This document shows positions 44,853 through 53,240 of a stretch of 64,000 nucleotides of DNA, piece by piece. The notes beneath the pieces were generated by a model. It searched no databases. It had not been told where the DNA came from and worked only from the letters and a program-made list of their open reading frames with translations. How positions within the stretch are numbered: position 1 is the first letter of the stretch; each line of letters opens with the position of its first letter. This stretch comes from Ruminococcus flavefaciens ATCC 19208 (GTDB lineage Bacteria; Bacillota; Clostridia; Oscillospirales; Ruminococcaceae), in NCBI RefSeq assembly GCF_000518765.1, contig NZ_KI912490.1, positions 186,001 to 250,000 of the forward strand, in the 5' to 3' direction. The position numbers were made by a program, and so were the translations under genes.

Positions 44853-45511
44853 TATACTCCCCTCCTTGAAGGTTCCCAGATAAACTTATGCAGCTGGAGC
44901 TGAAGCCTTACACCGTTCATTTTATGCTCCTCCATAAATGTGACTATATCCGCAGGGTCTATCTCACCGAAAACCGGGCTGATATACACATGGCAGCGTC
45001 CCACAAGTCCGTAATCCTCTATTATCTCCGCAGCCCTTTCAAGGTCTTCCATACTTCCCGATACGAATTTCACAGTATCATGCTCGCCGAGGAGTCTGAA
45101 ATTATCCCTGCACATAAATTCTTCCATACCGCTCGACGGAAGCTTGTAGTCCATAGTAAATATTGGGCGGCGCTCTGCCGCAGCGAATTTTTCAAGGTAT
45201 ATACTGCCGTTTGTTTCTATTTCAACCCGGCAGCCCTGCTTTATAAGCAGCTCTGCCACCGGCATACATTCCTTTTGCAAAAGCGGTTCTCCGCCTGTAA
45301 GCGTAACATTGACAATGCCGTTTTCGGCTACCCATTCTGCTATTTCTTCGGGAGTCTCATACTCAGCAGGAGCAGACTCGCAGTTTGCCCAGCTTGTATC
45401 GCAGTAAGAGCAGCAGAGATTACAGCCTCTGAAACGGATAAAAGCAGCAAGCTCACCTGCGTGAGCCCCCTCACCGTTAATACTTATAAATTTTTCAACT
45501 ACAGAAAGCAT
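44852..45511 (-). CDS. queE: 7-carboxy-7-deazaguanine synthase (radical SAM)
   Basis: 219 residues. The radical SAM cluster FRGCNLCCSYCDTSWA (Cys30, 34, 37) has the CxxxCxxC spacing. INGEGAHAGELAAFIRF, VTLTGGEPLLQ and ETNGSIYLEKF are family blocks. It contracts the ring of 6-carboxytetrahydropterin to carboxy-deazaguanine. Start and stop overlap both neighbours by one base (TGATG), giving coupled translation. Confidence 0.96.
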   Translation of the reverse strand: MLSVVEKFISINGEGAHAGELAAFIRFRGCNLCCSYCDTSWANCESAPAEYETPEEIAEWVAENGIVNVTLTGGEPLLQKECMPVAELLIKQGCRVEIETNGSIYLEKFAAAERRPIFTMDYKLPSSGMEEFMCRDNFRLLGEHDTVKFVSGSMEDLERAAEIIEDYGLVGRCHVYISPVFGEIDPADIVTFMEEHKMNGVRLQLQLHKFIWEPSRRGV

Positions 45512-45936
45512 CAGTTTTCCTCCTCATAACACGCACAGTTCTCGGGTGTTTCGTATACAGCAACGCTCTCTGCCGGAAGCCCCTCAGCTTTGAGGAGTCC
45601 GTAGAAATGCTTAGCCAGATTCTCGGCTGTGGGGCGAAAATCCACTTCAATAAGGTGAAAATTCTCGTCATTCAGAGCCGCAAGAGTCGCAGCCTTCAGC
45701 GAACCTTTTTCGTAAATTAGTGCATGGTCAAAGCTCTTTGCAAGATCGCGCACTGCTTTTTTTAAATCGCCGAAATCAACTACCATACCGCGTTTTTCGC
45801 CGCTCGGAGCAAGCTCGCTGCTTTTAACAACTACCTCTATTTTCCAGCGGTGGCCGTGAATATTGGCACATTTCCCATTATATCCGGCAAGAAAATGAGC
45901 ACTGTCAAATTCCGCAGAAGTTCTCAGTCTGTACAT
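45511..45936 (-). CDS. queD: 6-carboxytetrahydropterin synthase
   Basis: 141 residues from the ATG at 45936, behind GAGGTGATGAT. A longer in-frame start would run through the leader terminator and is rejected. Zinc His residues and catalytic Cys are in FDSAHFLAGYNGKCANIHGHRWKIEV. VVDFGDLKKAV and DHALIYEKG complete the family pattern. It turns dihydroneopterin triphosphate into 6-carboxytetrahydropterin. First gene of the operon. Confidence 0.95.
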   Translation of the reverse strand: MYRLRTSAEFDSAHFLAGYNGKCANIHGHRWKIEVVVKSSELAPSGEKRGMVVDFGDLKKAVRDLAKSFDHALIYEKGSLKAATLAALNDENFHLIEVDFRPTAENLAKHFYGLLKAEGLPAESVAVYETPENCACYEEEN

Positions 45937-45984
45937 ATCATCACCTCGTGGACATGTTCGGCGCGTAATTACGCCTCTTAACAT

Positions 45985-46012
45985 ATAAAAAGCGTCTGCC
46001 ATGAGCAGACGC
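45985..46012 (-). terminator. Leader terminator in front of queD
   Basis: The minus-strand stem GCGTCTGC/GCAGACGC (loop TCATG) is followed by TTTTTATATG. It stands ~50 bp before the queD start and inside the operon leader, so it can switch transcription on or off. Confidence 0.85.
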
Positions 46013-46027
46013 ACCTGTTTCATAGAA

Positions 46028-46110
46028 AGAGCGCAGTCTCCCCCGCACTCACAGATGCCCTGGTTTTATTTAACGACAGGATGGCGCAAACGAACTGTCG
46101 GGAAATACTC
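46028..46110 (-). ncRNA. Structured leader of the que operon, possible preQ1 riboswitch
   Basis: Just after the predicted transcription start, CGACAG/CTGTCG (46100-46095 with 46079-46074) forms a stem. Its 15-nt loop begins TTC, as in preQ1-I aptamers, and is followed by an A-rich tail TTAAATAAAACCAGGGC that could pair back to GCC in the loop as a pseudoknot. A second hairpin (GAGTGC/GCGCTC) and the terminator at 45985-46012 follow. Position, order and downstream genes fit a preQ1-sensing switch. The aptamer does not match the textbook consensus exactly, so the class is unsure. Confidence 0.42.
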
Positions 46111-46118
46111 CGTTTCAT

Positions 46119-46147
46119 ATTATATCATCTGTAACCGAATATGTCAA
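46119..46147 (-). promoter_or_regulatory. Consensus promoter of the que operon
   Basis: TTGACA (46147-46142), 17-bp spacer, TATAAT (46124-46119), on the minus strand. The leader to queD is about 175 nt. Confidence 0.88.
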
Positions 46148-46165
46148 GCTAAAAAAACACTTCAC

Positions 46166-46208
46166 ACATAAAAAACGGTCCTGATGTAACATCAAGGACC
46201 GTTTTATT
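46166..46208. terminator. Terminator of the kinase/cohesin/Ig-like operon
   Basis: ACGGTCCT-GATG/CATC-AAGGACCGT with one mismatch, flanked by A- and T-runs, so it can work in both directions. It lies 4 bp after the stop codon of the 1890-residue protein. Confidence 0.82.
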
Positions 46209-46212
46209 GGTG

Positions 46213-49200
46213 TTAAAGAAGTCTCTTCTTACGTTTTCTGATAAACACAGCAGCTGCACCTGCAAGCAGTAATGCTACTCCTGATGTTATCTTGAACCAT
46301 GTCTTACGGAAAAGGAGCCTGAAAATATTTGTAGTTACGAGTATGTTCTTATAGCGATACTCCTCCTCATTTCCTGCCATATCCGTAAGAACGACACATA
46401 CCTCACGTGCACTGCTTGAATTCGAGATATTGAATGAGCATTCATCATCGTTCAGCCTTGTATTTACAGGCAGACCGTCAACATACACGCGGATATTCTT
46501 CAATACGATATTATCCGAAACAGAAAGCCTTGCAGTATAGCTCTCGCCTCTGTAAGTTCTGTTGTTTTCTATATTGAGCGGTATACAAAGCGGCTTTGTC
46601 TTATCGACGCAGAATGCTACCTCTGCATTCTTTTTATCCGAATCGCTGACATTCAGATTTCCTGCTTCATCATACGAATGGATAGAGACTGTGTATCTTG
46701 CATCGTTATCGAAATTACGCGAGAAAATAGTATAGATATATTTTGACCATTCATCAATTCCGCCCTGAACATCAACGATATAATCCACACCTTCTTTAAG
46801 CTCAGTCATTTCTGAATCCTTAGTAATGAAAACGCTGTGCTGCTTTGCGTGTTTATCCGCGTTATATTCAGTAATGATAACATCCTTTGGACTTGAAATA
46901 TATCCGCCGTTGATAGCAGCTGTATCCTTGCTGAGAGTAAATGTAGAACCGAATCTGTTGACAGAAAATCTGAATTTCTTTTCTATCTTATTTGCAGCAT
47001 TATCCTCAGCAGTAGCCTTGATGGTGTAAATATCATCATATTCGGGCTTATTCGGGATATTGTCGAAAACATATTCGTAGCCGCCGTTCTTCTCGGTAAG
47101 CTCACCGTGGATATCCACTACCTTGCCTCTGTTTACGCCCTGAAGCTCGACCTTTATGGTATCCTTATTGATATTGGTATCATCAAAACGTATACTCGGG
47201 CGTATTTCCTTGCTGTTATTTGACTTGCTGATACTGCTGAAGCTTACGGTAGGCTTCTGTGTATCCACAGAGAAGCTTCCATTGTATGTTTCGAGTTGAT
47301 TTCCCGCCTTGTCGCTTCCTGATACAGTCATATCATAATCGCCGTTCTTATCGAATTTAATTGTAGAAACGTAATAATTACCGTTCTTGACCCAGCTTGA
47401 AGCCTTTGGGAACCCATCAGACCTGTTATTATATGTACCGTATATATTGATCCTGTTGGGGTCGAAGTTTGCATCTGCTATTCTCAGTGTAGCAGTAACA
47501 GTATCATTATAATAGCGCTGATTTGAAACGCCCTTGTCAAAGCTTACTCTCAGAGTCGGCGCTGTGCCGTCAATAATGAATTCTCCCGAATCATATGGTT
47601 CAGCCTTGAGATCACCCATATCACTGCAATTTACAGTAAGCTTGTAAGTACCGTCCTTATCTATGGACACTTCCGCACGATACTGTGCTGTATCCGTTCC
47701 CTCGGTACCGCCTGCGAGAGTCCATGTGGGCTGCTGTTTCTCATTGTTAAGCATAACGTCCACAAGAGAAGCATCGAAGTTACGCTCGGTAACGGTTATT
47801 ACTGCCTTTCTGCCCGACCTGAAGATATTCTTGTTTTCACTGTCAGCCGAACCGTTTCCGTCAGTAAACGAAACGTTGATAACAGGCTTTACCGTGTCTA
47901 TACTGAACGACTCCCAAGCCGTATCGTCATAATTTGGATTTCCTGCTCTGTCATTCATTCGCAGAGCGATGCTGTTTCCGTTTGAATTCTGCGAAACCAC
48001 AAGCTCTCTTGTAACCTCTGTAACAAGGTTGTTTTCGGACTTATCCTCACTTATGCTCCACAGCTCTGCATCGCTGTCCTCCTTGCCGCCGTCTGTGTTT
48101 ATGCCGAGTCTTGTTTCATCAGCTCCCGAAACGGCGGTAAATACATCGGCAATTCCCGAGAACGAATCCCGAACCGTAAGCTGAGCGCGGACTTCGGAAT
48201 TGTAGAGCGGCAGTCCATCCCTGTCGGTATAGCTTGTTTTCGGAAGGACTATGGATACATGCTCCTCCTCGGAATGCTTATCGCTGTTTTCTGTAACAAT
48301 ACCCTGAGTTTCTGCTTCGACAGAACCCTTTCCGACATTATCCTCAGCAGTGAGCTTTACATAGCCCTTGAAATTGACAGGTACTCTAAGCTCCCATTCA
48401 TCTCCTGCACGCTGAGCAGTTATATCGTCACCGACACGGTTTCCGTCCTTGTCAAAGAGCTTTGCCTTTACACCTGCTATACCTGAGGTCGGTGTTCCGT
48501 CATCGACTCTTACTCTTATTACAGCTTCTCCGTCAGAAAAGGCTTCAAATCTGAATCCGTTCTCTCCGCGAAGTATATCCGTACCGTTTATATCCGCACC
48601 TGCAATAACAGGAGCATCGAGATCAAGGTATACTCTTTCCTCCGAGATATCGCTTATGAGACCTGCGGCATCAGTTGAAGTCAGTCTTACATCAATACTT
48701 CCGCTCTCAATGCTGTTATCATATCTTCCGTCATCGTTCCTGCAGAGTCTGTGAATATTGCCGCACACCTTAACTTTGTATTCGCTGTCTGCGGTACATC
48801 TGAGGTATGCATCAAAGCAGTCCTGCTCCGAACTTTCTTCAAAGGCAAGGTAATACTTTCCGTCTTTAAGAAGATCGGCTTTGATATTGTATTCCGAGAT
48901 CGGCAAAGAACGGCCTTCACCGTTGATCTCCACCGTTATCTGACTTATGCCCGAACACTTATCGGGATTAACGTCGGCTGCAAATAAGCTCAGCTTTATA
49001 TCGCCGTAACTGCTGTACCACTTCTTTACGATAGTATCCTCGCCGTTTCTTATCTCCTGACGATATACCTTTGATGCGTCGGAATTATCAACAACGCTGC
49101 TCTTAGGTCTTGCAGTATCGACGATGATATTGATCTTCTTTTCTGTAGTATCAGTCCTTACGGAAGCAGTGTTATCCACATTATCAGTTGCCCTGATACT

Positions 49201-51885
49201 GATATAGGTCTTGAGATTTTTGCCTCTTAAATCCTGCTCGTTTATGACAGTTCCGAAGCTCTTTTCATCTCTGTTGCGCCACATCTTCTTAGCAGAACCG
49301 CTGTCATCACCGATGAAGAATTCAGCCTCCTTTACACCTGAACCCTCCACGCCGTTAAGGATATCGTTCACAGCGGCATTGATAATTGTTCCTTCTGTCA
49401 AGACATAATCGGTAGTGCCGTCTGCTCCCCTTACAGGTACAGCGCCGACAAGCTCCAGTAAATTGCCGTCAATAACAGGAGGAGCGCAGTCCATGCGTAC
49501 ATTGACAGTATATGCCTTTTCCGTGCCTGCTCCCGAATTTCCGCTGTTATCCACAGCGTAAACTTCTACCTTTTCAAGTATTACAGTATTTTTATATGCA
49601 TCGGCAGGCTTCAGAGTTACCTTGAAGGTCTGAGACTCGGTATCGAAAGTAAGTGTCGGAACAGTCTTGTGAGTGTTCTTTACTTCAGATAAAGCCTTTT
49701 CATAAGCCTGAACAAATTTTTCAAACTGAACAGCAGCCTCACGGACTTCCTCAGCCTCCTCAGCCCTGTCCCCATATTTTTCAAGCTCGGTGATCTTAGA
49801 AGAATAGTATGCTCTCAGTTCATCGCAGACACCGCTCCTGATGAGCTTTTTATAGTAGTTGTAGCTATCGCCCTGATCTGCGTATTTTGACGCATTGACC
49901 TCTGAAAGCTCCGTACTTCTCAGAGCCTCGACAAGAGCCTTTTCAGCATTTCTGACTGCGCTGTTTTCAAGATATCCCTTTATTGCAGAGATATTGCTCC
50001 AGCCGCCCTCGGGTCTGTCAAATCTGTAGTCTCCTACTATAACCGAAGCTATTTCCTGCTTGTTTTCGGTAGGAGCATTTATAAATTTCTCATAAACATC
50101 ACGTATTTCTTTTTCTTCATAGTAGACCGTATCATTCTCAGGTATCGGACATTCCTCTCTGTCATGTATATCAAGAGTGTATACCGCACCTTCCTTGCCA
50201 TACCATTTATTCTCATCCTGTTCCTCGGTATCGGTAACGGTAGGTGCATTCTTATCGTTATAGAAGCAGATACTGTCATCAAGACCGCTGGACAATCCGT
50301 CAGCGTCCTTGATGATATTCTTTACGAGGATAAATACAGGATCCTTCAAAACAGTCGTATTGACACTGAATTTTCTTTCAGAAGGCTGTATAAACGCATT
50401 CATAGTACGCAGACCCGAAGCGTCATTTCCTGCGAAGGAATCATAACTGATAACACAGCTGTCAAATGAAGCAGGAAAAGTCATAAGTTCCTTATGCGGT
50501 GCACTGCTGTCCATAGAGAAGCAATTTTCGGTTCTGAGGGACATATCCTGAGAAGGTGCAAAGGTATAGCTTCCGAACTTTGTGAATTTCTTGTAATTGA
50601 GCTCGATATTGTTCATATCGGGTACATACGGTATCTTGCAATAGCCTATCGGCTTAGCTTTGTCGCTGATATCCGCGAACATTCTGCTAAGGTCTGCGCC
50701 CTTATAAAAGCCGTATGTATATCCGTCAAGGTAATAGTTGCCGAGTTCAAAATACGGTACTCTGAAGAAGTATTTATTCTCGCCTTCCTTTTCAACATGG
50801 AAGGAACGGATACTTTCCCTGCCTTCGTCACCTTCGAACTTGCTTTTTACGCTGACATTCCAGTTTACGCCCGTGATAACAAAGTCAGCATTGCTGCTGT
50901 ATCTGAACTGCTCAAAGTTAAGGAGATCACTCATATTGAAGAAGTCATCCTCTACCTTGAAAGCCTGTGATATAGAGCCGTCGTTTATAGACAGAGCCTG
51001 CTTGTCCTTTGCTTCGATCCTGAGGTCATTGATATCCTTCCAGCGGAACGTCCTGTCCCCTGTCTCATTGCCTTTTCTGAACACCTTATAGTTCTCGGAA
51101 GCAGTGATACTGAACATTCTCGGCGAGACAATATAGCTTGCCCCCTCAAAATAGAGCCTGTATTCATCATTTCCGATGCTCTCGTATCTGAAGTTGAGAG
51201 GACGATCCACGGTCACGGTCTTTTCCTCAGCACTTCCGATAAGAGTGTACTCATCGTCAGGCTTTAAAGTTATCTCCGAGCCGTATTTACAGAAACCGTC
51301 CGCGGGAATACCCGAAACAGTAACATTTTTGACCTCATCAGAGACCTCAGCCTTGTAATAGGTATCATAAACAAGAGAAGTTCCCGAAGTGCTTTTCCTT
51401 CTGTACTCTGTACCTCCAATGTTTACTTTTTCACCCGAAGGCACAAAACCACGGTTGACTGTTACGGTACCGCCGTTCTCACCGTTGTAACCGTATGCAG
51501 GTTCAGTTCCGCTGAACACCGATACTACAAGGAGAATGAAATCCTGCTCGGAAATACCTCCGTTAACAACAACATTATATGTAGTTGTGAGCTGCTGAGT
51601 AGTAGTTGAGGTAGTAGTAGTAGTCGAAGTAGTAGTAGAAGTAGTAGTTGTTGTTGTCGCAGTTGTTGTTGAAGTAGTTACATCTTCGGTATTCTCATCA
51701 TCATTGCCGACCTCATTCTCTTCCGCATTATTTCCGTTATCAGGCAGAGTAACAGTATCGGTATTCACGGTACCGACAGCTGAAGAGGCTGCCGAAGCAG
51801 GCAAAGTGCCAAAAGAATGGGCAACGAAAACGAGAGCCGCCGTAAAAGCTATTTTCTTTTTAAAATCAAAGATACTGTTATTCAC
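46213..51885 (-). CDS. Giant surface protein with Ig-like repeats and C-terminal membrane anchor
   Basis: 1890 residues starting at a GTG that overlaps the upstream TGA (GTGA). Order: signal peptide (to ~33); acidic then poly-Thr linker (~70-100); a long region without recognised motif, including a helical stretch (~590-740); then at least six Ig-like modules with repeated DTxKPxxxVSF and DxAGN boundaries (for example FSVDTQKPTVSF, GSDKAGNQLETYNGSF, SVDKTKPLCIPL-like). The end has a transmembrane helix (ITSGVALLLAGAAAVF) and a basic tail (RKRKKRLL) without an LPXTG motif. Outward-facing and membrane-tethered. It is the last gene of the kinase-phosphatase operon. Substrate or partner is unknown; a role in adhesion or as scaffold is inference. 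Confidence 0.88.
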   Translation of the reverse strand: MNNSIFDFKKKIAFTAALVFVAHSFGTLPASAASSAVGTVNTDTVTLPDNGNNAEENEVGNDDENTEDVTTSTTTATTTTTTSTTTSTTTTTSTTTQQLTTTYNVVVNGGISEQDFILLVVSVFSGTEPAYGYNGENGGTVTVNRGFVPSGEKVNIGGTEYRRKSTSGTSLVYDTYYKAEVSDEVKNVTVSGIPADGFCKYGSEITLKPDDEYTLIGSAEEKTVTVDRPLNFRYESIGNDEYRLYFEGASYIVSPRMFSITASENYKVFRKGNETGDRTFRWKDINDLRIEAKDKQALSINDGSISQAFKVEDDFFNMSDLLNFEQFRYSSNADFVITGVNWNVSVKSKFEGDEGRESIRSFHVEKEGENKYFFRVPYFELGNYYLDGYTYGFYKGADLSRMFADISDKAKPIGYCKIPYVPDMNNIELNYKKFTKFGSYTFAPSQDMSLRTENCFSMDSSAPHKELMTFPASFDSCVISYDSFAGNDASGLRTMNAFIQPSERKFSVNTTVLKDPVFILVKNIIKDADGLSSGLDDSICFYNDKNAPTVTDTEEQDENKWYGKEGAVYTLDIHDREECPIPENDTVYYEEKEIRDVYEKFINAPTENKQEIASVIVGDYRFDRPEGGWSNISAIKGYLENSAVRNAEKALVEALRSTELSEVNASKYADQGDSYNYYKKLIRSGVCDELRAYYSSKITELEKYGDRAEEAEEVREAAVQFEKFVQAYEKALSEVKNTHKTVPTLTFDTESQTFKVTLKPADAYKNTVILEKVEVYAVDNSGNSGAGTEKAYTVNVRMDCAPPVIDGNLLELVGAVPVRGADGTTDYVLTEGTIINAAVNDILNGVEGSGVKEAEFFIGDDSGSAKKMWRNRDEKSFGTVINEQDLRGKNLKTYISIRATDNVDNTASVRTDTTEKKINIIVDTARPKSSVVDNSDASKVYRQEIRNGEDTIVKKWYSSYGDIKLSLFAADVNPDKCSGISQITVEINGEGRSLPISEYNIKADLLKDGKYYLAFEESSEQDCFDAYLRCTADSEYKVKVCGNIHRLCRNDDGRYDNSIESGSIDVRLTSTDAAGLISDISEERVYLDLDAPVIAGADINGTDILRGENGFRFEAFSDGEAVIRVRVDDGTPTSGIAGVKAKLFDKDGNRVGDDITAQRAGDEWELRVPVNFKGYVKLTAEDNVGKGSVEAETQGIVTENSDKHSEEEHVSIVLPKTSYTDRDGLPLYNSEVRAQLTVRDSFSGIADVFTAVSGADETRLGINTDGGKEDSDAELWSISEDKSENNLVTEVTRELVVSQNSNGNSIALRMNDRAGNPNYDDTAWESFSIDTVKPVINVSFTDGNGSADSENKNIFRSGRKAVITVTERNFDASLVDVMLNNEKQQPTWTLAGGTEGTDTAQYRAEVSIDKDGTYKLTVNCSDMGDLKAEPYDSGEFIIDGTAPTLRVSFDKGVSNQRYYNDTVTATLRIADANFDPNRINIYGTYNNRSDGFPKASSWVKNGNYYVSTIKFDKNGDYDMTVSGSDKAGNQLETYNGSFSVDTQKPTVSFSSISKSNNSKEIRPSIRFDDTNINKDTIKVELQGVNRGKVVDIHGELTEKNGGYEYVFDNIPNKPEYDDIYTIKATAEDNAANKIEKKFRFSVNRFGSTFTLSKDTAAINGGYISSPKDVIITEYNADKHAKQHSVFITKDSEMTELKEGVDYIVDVQGGIDEWSKYIYTIFSRNFDNDARYTVSIHSYDEAGNLNVSDSDKKNAEVAFCVDKTKPLCIPLNIENNRTYRGESYTARLSVSDNIVLKNIRVYVDGLPVNTRLNDDECSFNISNSSSAREVCVVLTDMAGNEEEYRYKNILVTTNIFRLLFRKTWFKITSGVALLLAGAAAVFIRKRKKRLL

Positions 51886-52829
51886 TTTGACTTCCCTCCC
51901 TTTTTAACAACAAAAGCCACAGCTGCTCCCATGACAAGCAGTGAAGCCGCAAGTATCGGAGCCAGCATATTTCTGTTTTTTCCCTTTTTCAGATCATTTT
52001 CCACCTCGTCCGAAGTCATGATCTCCGTAACCGAAGTGACCGAAGCAGTTGTCAGAGTCTCTGACGTATCTGTACTGCTTGCTGACCTGACTGTAGATGT
52101 AGTTTTGGCAGCAGTGCTTGTTGAAGCCGTCGTTGCTGCCGTACTCTCCGCGGTAGTCACAGCAGGAGCTTTATCTCCCGTATCATCTGTCTCTGCCGCA
52201 GGCTGCTGAGCATTGTTAGCTTCATCATTATTTCCGCTGTCAGGCTGCTCAGCTGCTCTTTCAGCGCTGCTATCCGTAACAGTTATGCTTCCTCCGTTAA
52301 GGGCTGAAAAGCACTCTCTGCCGAACATAGCGTCATTGCTGTTGTAAGTAAAGATCATTATCTCAAAATCTCCTGCGCTGTCAGGCATTGATATGCCATA
52401 TTCACCAGCAGGGGTATTTGCAGGTACATTTACTCTCAGGAATCCAACCTCGCCGTTGTCAGTAAATCTGCTCCTGCCTGAAACCTCAAAACAGGCAGAG
52501 ACCGTATTTCCCGAATCCGAGCACCTGTATATATTTACTCCCGAAAGCTTTTTAGCTCTTGTTCCGACTTCATAATCACCTGCAAAGCTCAGTCTGCTGT
52601 CGAGCTCAAAAAGCATATTCAATGAAATGAAACCGCAGTTATTATTGATACAGACAGGTACTTCCACAATGGTATCGCTGCCAAGCTGAGACCTGTCTAT
52701 CTCGCAGCTTCCAACGCTCACCTCGATATCCGACGGAGCTTCATAATCTGCTTCCGCATACAAGCATACACACGAAGGCAGTACAGCCACAGCCGCAGCA
52801 AGACTTATGATAGAGTTTACAAGCTTCAT
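51882..52829 (-). CDS. Membrane-anchored cohesin-like protein
   Basis: 315 residues. A signal peptide (to ~26) is followed by one cohesin-type beta-sandwich (~33-190): VSVGSCEIDRSQLG, EVPVCINNNCGFISLNMLFEL, FEVSGRSRFTDNGEVGFLRV, GEYGISMPDSAGDFEI. These strands follow the pattern of cohesins, which bind dockerins. A Thr/Ser/Ala linker (~195-275) and one helix near the C-terminus (MLAPILAASLLVMGAAVAFVV, basic tail) anchor it. Two dockerin proteins in this window (12309 and 61477) could be ligands, though specificity cannot be judged. Both ends overlap neighbours by 4 bp. Confidence 0.82.
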   Translation of the reverse strand: MKLVNSIISLAAAVAVLPSCVCLYAEADYEAPSDIEVSVGSCEIDRSQLGSDTIVEVPVCINNNCGFISLNMLFELDSRLSFAGDYEVGTRAKKLSGVNIYRCSDSGNTVSACFEVSGRSRFTDNGEVGFLRVNVPANTPAGEYGISMPDSAGDFEIMIFTYNSNDAMFGRECFSALNGGSITVTDSSAERAAEQPDSGNNDEANNAQQPAAETDDTGDKAPAVTTAESTAATTASTSTAAKTTSTVRSASSTDTSETLTTASVTSVTEIMTSDEVENDLKKGKNRNMLAPILAASLLVMGAAVAFVVKKGGKSK

Positions 52830-53227
52830 TTAGTTCTCCTGTTATCGTCAATAACATCAGGATCGGCGTTAATGACGATTATATTTCTGATTATTCTGAA
52901 ATCGTTTTTCTTATCCTTATTATTTCCCACAACTAAGGTATCGCTGATATCTTCCTTTTTCTTCTTCCCGACAACGACAGTTATCATGCCGCTGTCCGCC
53001 TCATCATCGCCCGCCGCGGGATCATCTTCATTCTCAAAGGTACGTATGCTCATTGCCGCAGAATGAACTTTTTCCGCAGGCTCTGTCGAGCTTTTTCTTG
53101 ATCTTATCTCAGATACCGTATTTGAGATGACCTTGAATCTTGCCGCCAGCATAACAGCTGTCAGCATTAGTACAATGCCTATCCCCAGAAATATCTGTGA
53201 GATTATCTGCCATTGAAAAGAATTCAT
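52826..53227 (-). CDS. Small single-pass membrane protein of the kinase operon
   Basis: 133 residues: one N-terminal helix (~11-31, FLGIGIVLMLTAVMLAARF) and a charged cytoplasmic tail with Ser/Thr sites, acidic stretches and KKKKEDISDTLVVGNNKDKKN. The DTLVVG and GMITVVVGKKKK pieces resemble short phospho-Thr peptides that FHA domains bind, so it may be a substrate of the kinase next to it; inference. No family recognised. Confidence 0.78.
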   Translation of the reverse strand: MNSFQWQIISQIFLGIGIVLMLTAVMLAARFKVISNTVSEIRSRKSSTEPAEKVHSAAMSIRTFENEDDPAAGDDEADSGMITVVVGKKKKEDISDTLVVGNNKDKKNDFRIIRNIIVINADPDVIDDNRRTK

Positions 53228-53240
53228 ATCCTACCTCCGC

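Noticed and set aside
43120-45529. Plus-strand frames of about 190-225 codons opposite the que genes
   Set aside because: Antisense to well-conserved enzymes and rich in Cys/His/Ile runs without any motif.
45937-46023. Upstream extension of queD by 29 codons
   Set aside because: It would translate the leader terminator hairpin and ignores the good GAGGTGATG at the inner ATG.
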